Translations under genes and position numbers: made by a program | In this document: in pieces, positions 10,165 through 19,940 of the stretch | How the letters are laid out: the number at the start of each line of letters is the position of its first letter | Position numbering within the stretch: position 1 is the stretch's first letter | Notes under the pieces: generated by a model | Databases searched by the model: none | Seen by the model: the letters and a program-made list of their open reading frames with translations, nothing else | What the model was told of the DNA's origin: nothing | NCBI GenBank assembly: GCA_021852265.1 | Contig: JAJZNV010000020.1 | Location: 1-38,962, forward strand | Source of the DNA: Nanobdellota archaeon | GTDB lineage: Archaea; Nanobdellota; Nanobdellia; Parvarchaeales; Parvarchaeaceae | Direction of reading: 5' to 3' | Length of the DNA stretch: 38,962 nt

Positions 10165-11358
10165 ATGGCAAAAATAGGACCGGCTTCATTTAAGTATATA
10201 CTGCGTGCGAAGTTCACGGCAGACAGCTTAATTGACAAACCAGATGTAATAGGGGCAGTTTTCGGTCAAACGGAGGGTCTTCTCGGTGAAGAGCTCGATT
10301 TACGGGAAGCCCAGAAAAATGGAAAGATAGGCAGGATAAACGTGGAAAGTTCCGCCTCAAATGGAAAAACTGCAGGCGAAATCACCATACCAACATCTTT
10401 AGATATAGCAGAAACTGCACTGATAGGTGCAGCTATAGAGACTATTGATAGAATCGGTCCATCGAAGGCGACCGTGACGGTCGATAAGATAGAAGACGTA
10501 AGAATTTCTAAGCGTGAATACATCATGAAGAAGGCACAGCAGCTTTTGAATGATGCACTAAAAGCAACCTCGGTGGATACCACCGAACTGCTTCAAAAAC
10601 TGTACGAAGACGTCAGGCAAAAGGAATTCGTCGAGTATGGGTCAGAAAAGCTTCCTGCAGGGCCTGAAATAAACGATTCGGAGGAAGTAATAGTCGTAGA
10701 AGGTCGGGCGGATGTAATGAACATGCTTAAACATGGTTTTACAAACGTGATAGGTATGAACGGTACTAATATACCAAAAACAGTCATAGACCTGAGCAGG
10801 AAAAAGACTATAACATTGTTTGTAGATGGTGACCGTGGCGGTGATATGATAATAAACGCATTCTCACAGATGGGGCATGTTGATTTCGTTGCAAAGGCCC
10901 CTAGTGGTACTGAAGTAGAGGAGCTTTCTAAAAAGGAGATAAACCAGGCGCTTCGAGCAAAGGTCGCATTTGATGAATATGAGGTCGGCGGGGGCAGAGG
11001 AAAGGACCAGTCGGCTGAACGAAAATCTGCGCCGGTGCAAAGGCAACCTGTGGAAGTTCCAACTGAACTAAAAGAAAAAGTGCCGGGCTTGATAAATGAG
11101 ATAATTGGTACCCGAGGTGCTTTTCTTGTTAATGAAAAATTCGAGATAATGGGCAAAATACCTTATAAAGAGGTAGAAGCGGCTATACTAAACATAGAAA
11201 ATGTGTTTATGCTTGTACTGGACGGTGCTATAACAGAAGAGATAGCAAAATCGGCCGAACAGAGCGAAGTAAAATACGTTGTTGGTAACCGGGTTTCGGG
11301 GAGCAGCCAAAATGTAAAGCTGATATCCTACGATGATGTGGGTTATAGATACAGATAG
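10165..11358 (+). CDS. dnaG: archaeal DnaG-like primase/exosome subunit
   Basis: TOPRIM core VVEGRADVMNMLKHGFTNVIGMNGT...FVDGDRGGDMI; N-terminal FKYILRAKFTADSLIDKPDVIGAVFGQTEGLLGE. Confidence 0.97.
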   Translation: MAKIGPASFKYILRAKFTADSLIDKPDVIGAVFGQTEGLLGEELDLREAQKNGKIGRINVESSASNGKTAGEITIPTSLDIAETALIGAAIETIDRIGPSKATVTVDKIEDVRISKREYIMKKAQQLLNDALKATSVDTTELLQKLYEDVRQKEFVEYGSEKLPAGPEINDSEEVIVVEGRADVMNMLKHGFTNVIGMNGTNIPKTVIDLSRKKTITLFVDGDRGGDMIINAFSQMGHVDFVAKAPSGTEVEELSKKEINQALRAKVAFDEYEVGGGRGKDQSAERKSAPVQRQPVEVPTELKEKVPGLINEIIGTRGAFLVNEKFEIMGKIPYKEVEAAILNIENVFMLVLDGAITEEIAKSAEQSEVKYVVGNRVSGSSQNVKLISYDDVGYRYR

Positions 11359-11467
11359 CTTCGATAACGCTGATTTGATGGCGATTTATTAAATGCAGTC
11401 TGCCCTCTAAATACCTGCAAAAGTTATTTAAACATAACTATCAATAGAATACTATCACAGATTTTTG

Positions 11468-11860
11468 ATGGAATACAAACTTGTCGGCATAAATGAACTT
11501 AGGAAGGGAGACTCGATATTGGTTGATGAGCAATTCTTATGCAAGATTACGGATATAAGCCTAAGTGCTCCTGGAAAACATGGACATGCAAAAGCGAGGG
11601 TTGAAGCTGTAGGAATGCTTGATGATAAGAAAAGAATCTTCATAATGTCCGCAGAGGACAGAGCAAAGATCCCAATAATAGAGAAAAGAACGGCGCAGGT
11701 TATAGCGGTAAACGGTGACAAGGTGCAACTAATGGATATGGAGACTTATGATGTTTTCGAAACTACTGTGCCTGAAGATTTAAAGGAGAAGTTAGTAGAT
11801 GGCGTACAAGTTACTTATTCCGACCTAATGGGCCAAAAGGTCATAAAGGGCGTTAAGTAA
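11468..11860 (+). CDS. eif5A: translation initiation factor a/eIF5A
   Basis: Hypusination loop SAPGKHGHAKARVEAVG; correct size. Confidence 0.96.
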   Translation: MEYKLVGINELRKGDSILVDEQFLCKITDISLSAPGKHGHAKARVEAVGMLDDKKRIFIMSAEDRAKIPIIEKRTAQVIAVNGDKVQLMDMETYDVFETTVPEDLKEKLVDGVQVTYSDLMGQKVIKGVK

Positions 11861-11861
11861 G

Positions 11862-12437
11862 ATGGGGACACTGCTTGATCTGTCATCGACAGTTTCAATC
11901 GCATATCTATACCTGTTTTTATTCTCAATAACGATTTCGATAATGATAGGTCTAGTTATAGTGAAGTATCTCGATCGTAAAAACAAGTTGATAAAATTAA
12001 ACAGGCAGCTCATACCAACGATAATAACCGTCTCCATCGGAATTGAAATAGTCATGGCGATGTATCTGCTCCTTTTTGATGGGAACTTATTTCAGTATGC
12101 AGTGCTGCACTGGTTCGCACTTCTGCTACTGACGCTTCTTAATATTATTGTATTAGAAGCCTATCTGATGTCCAATGACCATGAAATCTTTTATTTTGTA
12201 GCTGCGGTCGGGTTTATGGGTCTTTTTGGGATGCTCTTGAACGCAGCCTTAAATCTCCAATTCAGCCAATTCGCGGGGGCAATAGGCGGGACGCAGGGGC
12301 TTCAATATTTATTTGGATTCGGTGTAGTCAATGGTAGTACATTCGGAGTTTCATTCAGTTTCACTATCCTGCTGATATTTTCGGCAGTTACCTTTAGCGC
12401 TGGACTCATAAACTCTATGAAAAAGAACAGAAAGTAG
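11862..12437 (+). CDS. multi-pass membrane protein of unknown function
   Basis: 191-aa hydrophobic ORF directly after eif5A. Confidence 0.75.
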   Translation: MGTLLDLSSTVSIAYLYLFLFSITISIMIGLVIVKYLDRKNKLIKLNRQLIPTIITVSIGIEIVMAMYLLLFDGNLFQYAVLHWFALLLLTLLNIIVLEAYLMSNDHEIFYFVAAVGFMGLFGMLLNAALNLQFSQFAGAIGGTQGLQYLFGFGVVNGSTFGVSFSFTILLIFSAVTFSAGLINSMKKNRK

Positions 12438-12474
12438 AGTCACTAAAATTAAAACGATTGATCGATTAGTATTT

Positions 12475-12942
12475 TTATATTTCGGTTTCGGCTTCCCAGG
12501 GGAACATCACCCATTTCTCTGTCTTTTCAAGGTAATTATCCGGCTTAAATTTGCTAGTCGGTTTTAGGAATAGCACGGTGGTTATAATCTCATGCGGCTG
12601 GTAATTTGTATACAGATGATTTTTAACAAATTCCATTGTTTTCCCCTCATCTGCAATATCATCCACGATCATTACAGTTTTATTATTTATATCTACATGT
12701 ATATCGTGCAATAAGTTCATTTTTCCCCGAGTGTAGTCTGCTATGTAGGACGCCACCCTCATAGAATCCCATGTTGCACCCAGTTCATTGGCGATCTGAA
12801 GTGATAATGGCAAACCGCCTTTGGCTATCCCGATGACCACATCTATTTTTCCAGAATAGCGTTCCTTCAGCTGCTTGCTAAATGCCTTGGATAGCTCGCC
12901 AAACTCGCCCCAATTTAATAGAAATTTTTCCAACTTCTCCAT
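12475..12942 (-). CDS. phosphoribosyltransferase (purine PRT-like)
   Basis: PRPP motif TVMIVDDIADEGKTM; VVIGIAKGGLPLSLQIANELGA. Confidence 0.88.
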   Translation of the reverse strand: MEKLEKFLLNWGEFGELSKAFSKQLKERYSGKIDVVIGIAKGGLPLSLQIANELGATWDSMRVASYIADYTRGKMNLLHDIHVDINNKTVMIVDDIADEGKTMEFVKNHLYTNYQPHEIITTVLFLKPTSKFKPDNYLEKTEKWVMFPWEAETEI

Positions 12943-12994
12943 ATAACCATAAAAATGCGCATGTATATAAGCGTGTATTCGTCAATAATAAGAA

Positions 12995-13558
12995 ATGATG
13001 AAAAGGAAGGCGAATAAATTAAAGTCTAATTTATTCTTTGTATTTGGAATTATAGGAATGGCAGCTGCCATATTTGGTGTTACCTTTTTGCCTCTTGCAT
13101 CCCTATTACAAAGAGAGGTGTTTTTAGTTGCAGTTATTATACTCCTGATAGTTGCAGAAGCCAGTAAGCAGAAGATCCTCGAGGCTATTGAAATCGTATT
13201 GTTTATCGGGATTGTACTGGCACTATTCTCCGTAAGCCAATATGTTACTCTCACTGCAATTGCGATTTCCGTAGTTATTCTTGTTGCCTACCTTTTAAAG
13301 ATACATTACTACAACAAAGAACCGATCGGCGTCATCGGTACCGTCGGATTTGTCCTCCTTGCGATAGGATACGGAGTCAACACCGGAAATGCCATACTCC
13401 TTAACAGTTTTGCTTTTAGTTTTGGCGCAATTGCGGTCGCTATCTACTCGCTCATGGCATTTATCTTGTATAAGGTACGCGTACAGATAATATGGTTTAT
13501 TTTGAATGTAGCATTCGCGATTGGACCGTTGATTTATTTACTGACCGTACTATTATAA
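12995..13558 (+). CDS. multi-pass membrane protein, paralog of 233..793
   Basis: 187 aa; HYYNKEPIGVIGTVGFVLLAIGYGVNTGN and LYKVRVQIIWFILNVAFAIGPL match the first paralog. Confidence 0.85.
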   Translation: MMKRKANKLKSNLFFVFGIIGMAAAIFGVTFLPLASLLQREVFLVAVIILLIVAEASKQKILEAIEIVLFIGIVLALFSVSQYVTLTAIAISVVILVAYLLKIHYYNKEPIGVIGTVGFVLLAIGYGVNTGNAILLNSFAFSFGAIAVAIYSLMAFILYKVRVQIIWFILNVAFAIGPLIYLLTVLL

Positions 13559-13628
13559 TCCCCAGAACTAGTGGCACATAAAAACAGATTATTTCTAGAA
13601 AGTTCTATTCACTTGTGAATTATCCTAG

Positions 13629-13835
13629 TTACCTTCGCTTATTATAAGCCATGGAAGCCCATGCCATGTAACCCAGACCAAAGGCGGATAAAACCACTAT
13701 AAAGACTATGTCTACCAGCGCACTTAACCCTAAAATTCTTGCTATAGAAATTCCAATCGCGACACCTAAGAAGATTAGTCCAAAAAAGACCCTTGCAAGC
13801 GCAATTTCATAGGCTAGCTTATTCGATTTCGCCAT
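13629..13835 (-). CDS. small membrane protein
   Basis: 68-aa ORF with two hydrophobic segments and a TATA-like element upstream. Confidence 0.6.
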   Translation of the reverse strand: MAKSNKLAYEIALARVFFGLIFLGVAIGISIARILGLSALVDIVFIVVLSAFGLGYMAWASMAYNKRR

Positions 13836-13903
13836 ATAAACTTTAGTAGTGCAAGCTATTTAAATTAAACTGCTAAACGCCTTAAGTTATGCATGCTCCT
13901 AAG

Positions 13904-14698
13904 CTACATTAATAGTGCGCCACCATCAACGATTATCTGGGAGCCGGTCATGTAAGAGGACATATCAGACGCCAGAAACAACGCCACTTTACCGATATCA
14001 TCTGGATCCCCTAATCGTTTCATTGGGATTTTGTTGAGGAAGCCCTCAAGCATCTTTTTCATATCGATGTTGCCTTGCACCGGCATTGTTTCCTGTAATT
14101 TAGTTACGCCCGGGGTAAGTATGCCTCCAGGTGCGATTGCATTAACCCAGATGTTGTAGGGGGCCAGTTCTAATGCTACATTTTTTGTGAATCCCCAAAG
14201 GCCGTGCTTGGAAGCATCGTAATGCGCCAGCCCAACAGAAGATGGGTGCAGTGCATCTATAGACGTTATATTTATTATTTTTCCACCCTTCTTGGCAGCT
14301 ATCATTTTTTCGCTTGCATACTTCGTACACAGGAACGCGCCCTTTAAGTTTACACTTAAAACTGTATCAAAGTCTTTTAGAGACATGTCCATTACCGGAA
14401 TCGAAGGGTATATCCCTGCATTATTCACTAAGATGTCTATGCCTCCAAAAGTGGAGACTGTTTTATCGATTAAGTTTTTTACATCGTTCTCAACTGAGAC
14501 ATCTGTTTTTACGTATGCGACTCTAAAACCTTTGCTGGATAGTTTATCGGCTGCATCTTTCCCCGAGTCGCTTCTCTCGGCAATAACTACGTTTGCACCA
14601 GCCCCTGCCAGCCTTTCCGCGATACCGTATCCTATGCCAAGCCCGCCGCCGGTGACTATGGCAGTTTTACCAGAAATATCCAGAAGATCGCTTTTCAT
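13904..14698 (-). CDS. short-chain dehydrogenase/reductase
   Basis: TGGGLGIGYGIA, NNAGIYPS, YDASKHGLWGFTK, GSQIIVDGGALLM. Confidence 0.95.
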   Translation of the reverse strand: MKSDLLDISGKTAIVTGGGLGIGYGIAERLAGAGANVVIAERSDSGKDAADKLSSKGFRVAYVKTDVSVENDVKNLIDKTVSTFGGIDILVNNAGIYPSIPVMDMSLKDFDTVLSVNLKGAFLCTKYASEKMIAAKKGGKIINITSIDALHPSSVGLAHYDASKHGLWGFTKNVALELAPYNIWVNAIAPGGILTPGVTKLQETMPVQGNIDMKKMLEGFLNKIPMKRLGDPDDIGKVALFLASDMSSYMTGSQIIVDGGALLM

Positions 14699-14848
14699 AG
14701 ACACCCAGATAACAATCAAAGACACTTATTATATTAATATTCTATTTTAATGGCAAGGCTCTGATGCAGTACATCTAAATTATCTTATAAAAGTTACAAT
14801 TTTATAGTAATAAAAAGATTTATATACTAGCCCCTCTCATAAACAGGT

Positions 14849-15898
14849 ATGGTCAAATATAACGACAAGTATGAAGAGAACATTGGCTGTGCCAGTGAGC
14901 CTAGTAAAGATGTAAGTACGCCTGAAAAACGCGGATTACACTATATAGTGAGCAGCCTATCAGATCACATCTCAAACTGGAAGCAGATGCGAAAAATAAG
15001 GCAATTTAACGATAACTCTGTGGTAGGAATCGTTAGAAAAGCACTAGATTATACCGCCCCCGAGACTTCAAAGATTTTGTATGAGAGAAAGCTCGCTGGT
15101 ATAACACCTACAAAAGCGGGGGAAGTTGAAGTCTTTTATCGGACATTCTTTGATATGCTTTCGGAGGCATCAAATGAACTGTGTGATACAGGCGTATCTG
15201 CAGACAGCCTGAAATACTTAACCGAAAGACAGCTATCTAAAAAAATACTCCCAAACCTCGACAGGATAATTGAGGGGTCGGGAGCGGGTCACATAAGTCG
15301 TGCAAAGATAAACCGACGATATGGTATCTACGCTCCTCAAGATGGTCAGATTACACTTTCTGGTGCAGAGGTTTATGGGCTAATTGCAAGTGCGCTTGTC
15401 AATTATTCCGATGCGATTAAAAAAGTCAAATTGAAGGATAACGGACATGATTACCTTGGCGCATTTTTATGGAGTGGCAAAGAGATGGTTATTAGACCAG
15501 AAACTGGGATCCATTTGGGGTATATGAGAAACGAGGGCAGTGAAGTTTGGGCACAAAAAGCGATAGATTTAACAAAAAGGAAGGGCCTTGCACGCATAGC
15601 TTATGAAGAATTTGGAAATGCCGCAAAGGCCGTCATGTTGAGAATCTTCCCGGGTATGATTGGAGGGTTTACGGCAGCGGTGTCTGCGATTGATACGGTA
15701 GCTGGTGAAGGTTACTTAAAGCTCCCCACGCAACTTGTAAATTATTCTGGCACTATACCAATCGGTTTTGCGACTGAGTATTTTACGCTGTTTAGTTTGG
15801 CCCTCTTACTTCCAACATTAGTCGCTTTCGGAATACAAGATACGATAAGTAAGTACAAGCAGGACTGCCTTAAACCAGATAAACAGCCAGATTGTTAG
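14849..15898 (+). CDS. hypothetical protein with C-terminal transmembrane segments
   Basis: 349-aa ORF with TATA (tttatatac) upstream; no family recognised. Confidence 0.75.
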   Translation: MVKYNDKYEENIGCASEPSKDVSTPEKRGLHYIVSSLSDHISNWKQMRKIRQFNDNSVVGIVRKALDYTAPETSKILYERKLAGITPTKAGEVEVFYRTFFDMLSEASNELCDTGVSADSLKYLTERQLSKKILPNLDRIIEGSGAGHISRAKINRRYGIYAPQDGQITLSGAEVYGLIASALVNYSDAIKKVKLKDNGHDYLGAFLWSGKEMVIRPETGIHLGYMRNEGSEVWAQKAIDLTKRKGLARIAYEEFGNAAKAVMLRIFPGMIGGFTAAVSAIDTVAGEGYLKLPTQLVNYSGTIPIGFATEYFTLFSLALLLPTLVAFGIQDTISKYKQDCLKPDKQPDC

Positions 15899-15905
15899 AA
15901 AGAGC

Positions 15906-16772
15906 CTATCCAAGTATCCCAAATGCCGTCAGGACCGTTAATGCGCCTAAAGCGATTATGATGACACCAAAAGCGGATTTATCCTCATTCAACATTCGAC
16001 TGGTTATGCGCGGCCCTATCTGTGACCCGATTATGGCGCCAAAACTTAATCCAAGAATGATTACATAGTTTGAAATTTTGCCAGATAAAAAGTAAAGCGA
16101 GAATGCTACGACATTGATAACTGCAACGGAAAAGAGGGAGATGCCGACGGATCTCCTAATCGTGTTGCCAGATGCTATTAGACTGGATGTTGATAGCGGA
16201 CCATAGCCTCCACCGCCAAGCGCTTTATTAAAGCCACCGACTGCACTAAATACGATTAGTTTGGTCCATGAGAAGTTAAACTTAGATTTAGCTAATAATA
16301 AAATCCCCATTAATGATACCAGTATACCGATATAGATTTTTATGTATATCGCAGGAAGGATTAAGCCTAATATAACACCGATAACTGCGCCACTAACCCC
16401 AAAAATCACGAGTACAAGCATGATTTTTCCATCCTCATGCTTAAAATCAAATAAATTTGAATTTTTGTATTTGTGGTGTAAGATGCTACCAAACGCAGAC
16501 GCAAAGAATTGCGCTGCGAGTATGGCCGGCACAACAACTATAGATTGAAACCCAAAAACCAATAAAATCGGTACACCGACTGTTCCGAACCCCATCCCCA
16601 TCGCACTATCGAGTATCGATAGCGCAAAACCGAAAAGAAGCGTTATTGAAAACATCCTGTTGCCGGTATAAAAATAAAGCGACATAGCGGCGATAGCGAC
16701 TATCAAACACCATAAAAGCGATACATACATACCCCTGCCAAACTTCCCATTTTCTAAGCGTATAGACATCAT
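15906..16772 (-). CDS. TauE/SafE family membrane permease
   Basis: GMGFGTVGVPILLVFG and GGFNKALGGGGYGPL repeats in an 8-TM-like protein. Confidence 0.88.
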   Translation of the reverse strand: MMSIRLENGKFGRGMYVSLLWCLIVAIAAMSLYFYTGNRMFSITLLFGFALSILDSAMGMGFGTVGVPILLVFGFQSIVVVPAILAAQFFASAFGSILHHKYKNSNLFDFKHEDGKIMLVLVIFGVSGAVIGVILGLILPAIYIKIYIGILVSLMGILLLAKSKFNFSWTKLIVFSAVGGFNKALGGGGYGPLSTSSLIASGNTIRRSVGISLFSVAVINVVAFSLYFLSGKISNYVIILGLSFGAIIGSQIGPRITSRMLNEDKSAFGVIIIALGALTVLTAFGILG

Positions 16773-16903
16773 AATTATGCTTAATTATTTATGATTAGTA
16801 TTTACGACCTGCGATATAAATACATTAAGCCCACACTATCGAAGAACCCATATCGATGATTAGTATTTAAAATATAGATGAAAACTATAAAATAGGCAGG
16901 TAT

Positions 16904-16976
16904 AGCCCCGTAGTCTAGCGGTTAAGGATAGCGCGCTCTGGACGCGCTGACATCGGTTCGAATCCGATCGGGGCTA
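16904..16976 (+). tRNA. tRNA-Gln (CTG anticodon)
   Basis: agccccg...cggggct acceptor, GCGCG-CTCTGGA-CGCGC anticodon arm, ATCGG-TTCGAAT-CCGAT T arm; 73 nt, no intron. Confidence 0.95.
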
Positions 16977-16986
16977 TCTTTGTAGC

Positions 16987-17002
16987 GGGATAATGCTATC
17001 CC
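16987..17002. repeat. hairpin immediately 3' of tRNA-Gln
   Basis: gggata-atgc-tatccc inverted repeat. Confidence 0.3.
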
Positions 17003-17066
17003 ATTAAAATGAGACTAGTTTCTGTAAATTTTACAAGTTTAAATAAAACGCCCATTTAGATTAGTG

Positions 17067-17771
17067 ATGGTAAGGCATAAAAACCGTGAAAATATAAAAA
17101 CAACAATAATTGCTATAGCAGCTATTATTGCAGTTATTATTGCGCTGCTTACCTTTTTAGCGATTGCTCATATTTATCCATTTTCTAATGGGGTTACACA
17201 ACCTGCTGTAAATGGCGCTTTGACTGCATTTGGGTCTAATAACGAAGTACAATTTAACATTAACCAATACCCATTTGATATCGATTCTCAATTTAATATA
17301 ACCGCCGCAGTATTAAGTAATGGAAACGCTTTTGGCGGATCCGCTATAAGGAACCTATCTCAAGACGTTGCGCCAGGCGGTTGGGCGCAAAAAGAAGGAA
17401 ATAATTATGCTGTAGATACGTACTATACGGCGCCTCCATTGTTTGTATTTATCCCGTTCAGCATAACGGCCTCAACTGACCTTATGCTAACATTTACTCA
17501 ACTTACTGCGTGGGTTAAAATTTCTAATGTTTCAATTATAAAATACCCAAATATCTTATATAAAAATTATACTGCTCCTAGTTACATAGAAGGAATAAGT
17601 AACCTAACTGCCTCTTTGCAAGGCAGTGGGAATTATGCAATATGGTTAAAATTAGAGATATACCGACCATTTAACATATCAACTAGTGTAGAAACGGATA
17701 TATTTTCCATAAGCGGCCTGTTGAAAAACAGTAACTATTCTGTAAGTAATTTTAAAATCGGATTCACTTGA
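17067..17771 (+). CDS. membrane-anchored secreted protein of unknown function
   Basis: One N-terminal TM segment and an extracytoplasmic N/S/T-rich body. Confidence 0.75.
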   Translation: MVRHKNRENIKTTIIAIAAIIAVIIALLTFLAIAHIYPFSNGVTQPAVNGALTAFGSNNEVQFNINQYPFDIDSQFNITAAVLSNGNAFGGSAIRNLSQDVAPGGWAQKEGNNYAVDTYYTAPPLFVFIPFSITASTDLMLTFTQLTAWVKISNVSIIKYPNILYKNYTAPSYIEGISNLTASLQGSGNYAIWLKLEIYRPFNISTSVETDIFSISGLLKNSNYSVSNFKIGFT

Positions 17772-17832
17772 TGAGTTTCTTCCATCTATAAAACGTCGCC
17801 CTAGACACACCTTGAAATAATGGAAAATTAAG
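17764..17832 (-). pseudogene. relic of a resolvase/transposase-type HTH C-terminus
   Basis: LNFPLFQGVSRATFYRWKKLIK* after an in-frame stop; GVSRATFYRWKK is typical of a recombinase HTH. Confidence 0.4.
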
Positions 17833-18679
17833 CTACTGCAATCAACAGTCCACCGATTACCGCGGTTATAATCCCTATTGTTTGGATTAGAGTAAATCTC
17901 TCCTTTAGAAATGCGAATGAAAGCAGTATAATTATAACAAGAGAAAGTGCATTGAATATGCTGCCGGCTGCCAAGAAGTTAAACAATATAAGCAAAGAGA
18001 ATGCTATGTTGCCTATGCCAGCCAACACTCCACCGATTAGCAGCAAAATGCCTAAATTTTCATTATTTTTATGATTAATTGTATGAATTTTATTTCTATT
18101 TGAAAAATACAATGGCAGGGTGAAGAATACACTAATTGTTCTGCCTATAAATAATGTTGGAATAAGCCCCCCATAGTGACTTACAGAGAAACCCAGAAAT
18201 ACCCAATAAATTGCCCACAAAACATTACCGACCACCGCCGGAAGATAAGACCTATCAAAATTTATCCTGTTATGAGTAGTCACGAAGAACACTCCTATCA
18301 CTCCTGCTATGAAACCGACGATTTCGATGGGTTTGAGGGTCTCCCCCAGAAGCGCCACGCCGCCTACGGCAATTATGACTGCTTGAAGCACATTTATGCT
18401 AAAAGTATTAGAGGCCTGCTTTTTCTGCAGCGAGGCGTAGAAAAATATGTAACCTAACGCCATCGGCACGCTGGAAATTGCTCCCATAACTATAATATAA
18501 ACATTGAATTGCTGAATGAAAAATGGCACAGCCAATGCTAGTGGGATTTCACCAGTGAGCAGTATAATAAAGGAGGAGTAAGCGTTTCCAAACTTCGAAA
18601 TTGGTTTCTTAATCAAAAACCCGGACACTCCAAAAAGAAGCATCGTAACCACTCCAAAAACCAATCCGTACGAAATCAT
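17828..18679 (-). CDS. EamA/DMT family transporter
   Basis: About 10 TM segments in two repeats; SIFNALSLVIIILLSFAFLKERFTLIQTIGIITAVIGGLLIA. Confidence 0.85.
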   Translation of the reverse strand: MISYGLVFGVVTMLLFGVSGFLIKKPISKFGNAYSSFIILLTGEIPLALAVPFFIQQFNVYIIVMGAISSVPMALGYIFFYASLQKKQASNTFSINVLQAVIIAVGGVALLGETLKPIEIVGFIAGVIGVFFVTTHNRINFDRSYLPAVVGNVLWAIYWVFLGFSVSHYGGLIPTLFIGRTISVFFTLPLYFSNRNKIHTINHKNNENLGILLLIGGVLAGIGNIAFSLLILFNFLAAGSIFNALSLVIIILLSFAFLKERFTLIQTIGIITAVIGGLLIAVA

Positions 18680-18685
18680 ACTGGT

Positions 18686-18830
18686 TTATACTTTATGCTT
18701 TTCATAGTATACCTGTGTGTACTCTTGCCATCTTATAGCTTTCCAAAATCCTTACGGCATTTGAGAGTCCAGCATAACTATGTATAGCTTGCCGTCTTTG
18801 TTGCTATAGCTATAACATTCTCTATCATTT
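18686..18830 (-). pseudogene. stop-interrupted ORF fragment upstream of the EamA gene
   Basis: Single frame reads NDRECYSYSNKDGKLYIVMLDSQMP*GFWKAIRWQEYTQVYYEKHKV* with one internal TAA. Confidence 0.35.
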
Positions 18831-19030
18831 CACTAATCATAGTACTGCAATCACATGATCCGTATTTGTCTGCGAAACTAGATATTATGTCAGTTTAATT
18901 TTTGCGGATGCCTGGACTCCGGCACCGATTCTTTCTACCAACACAGGCTATGATATACGCCCTCTTACCACAAATTATTTCTAAACGTTTATAAAGTTAT
19001 AATTAATAAAATACCATATAAAATATAGTT

Positions 19031-19594
19031 ATGGCCGATGAAACTAGCGATGAGAATAGTTTAGAATTTAAGGCCGAAAATGAATACCCAGAGCTTTCTA
19101 GATTTTTTAATGTGGGTGAACATGTTATCGCACAATATAATAATTATTATGCAACAAATAAACGAATTATAAAATACAAAGAGTTCTTATTTTGGAATGA
19201 TTACGATGACATGTCTTATGCCCACGTTTCCTCTATAAAATTCGTCCGGAAAATTAATATTGCCTTTTTAAGTTTAGGGATAGTATTATTGATACTCGGG
19301 CTTCCAGGTTTAATACTGGTAGCATACGGGTGGGGCAACGCCATAACCGCCATTAATCAATCGGGCTTTTTTAATGCCACGTGGCAAGGTAATATAGCAT
19401 GGTTGCTGACAGGATTTGGCTTCTTTAATACCTGGCCATTTGTAATCGGCGTACTTTTAATGCTGCTTAGCTCGGTATTCAGATTTCCATATTACGAATT
19501 AAGGGGTACGGGGGGAGAGCGCTGGCAATTAAGTATAAGAAGACAATCGGTAGCCGATAGTTTTATAAAAATAGTGAGAGCTAAGCTAAAATAG
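19031..19594 (+). CDS. membrane protein with PH-like (bPH2-type) N-terminal domain
   Basis: NNYYATNKRIIKYKEFLFWNDYDDMSYAHVSSIKFVRKI followed by two hydrophobic hairpins. Confidence 0.65.
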   Translation: MADETSDENSLEFKAENEYPELSRFFNVGEHVIAQYNNYYATNKRIIKYKEFLFWNDYDDMSYAHVSSIKFVRKINIAFLSLGIVLLILGLPGLILVAYGWGNAITAINQSGFFNATWQGNIAWLLTGFGFFNTWPFVIGVLLMLLSSVFRFPYYELRGTGGERWQLSIRRQSVADSFIKIVRAKLK

Positions 19595-19626
19595 CGCATG
19601 CCAAACTTACCTAAAATTTTATTTAT

Positions 19627-19870
19627 ATGGAATTTAAGTATGCCTTCGAAAGTTTGCTAATAAGCATCCTCATTGCGGCGGCAAGGACTAGTTATAAGAT
19701 CTGATATAGAGTACAAGAGAGGTTGGGATTATGCGACTTACTGTGGCGAGGATTTCTTGATGGGCCAGAAAATGCTTGCAGAAGGATTTAAATTTGGTTT
19801 AATTCCCTACAATATTTTTATAGCATTCTGTTGCGGTGGCGGATCTTTTCTCTGGTCTAGAAGTACTTGA
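19627..19870 (+). pseudogene. decayed GT2 glycosyltransferase fragment (egghead-like)
   Basis: HPHCGGK / GLVIRSDIEYKRGWDYATYCGEDFLMGQKMLAEGFKFGLIP split by a frameshift; catalytic N-terminus absent. Confidence 0.6.
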
Positions 19871-19940
19871 TTTAGTAATAACCGGTATTCTGAGTCATTA
19901 TCGACCATACTAGTCTTATACTGATGTCTATGAAGCTCAC

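Noticed and set aside
17607-17627. Stem ACTGCCT-CTTTGCA-AGGCAGT as a regulatory hairpin
   Set aside because: Short 7-bp arms inside an ORF with no supporting context.
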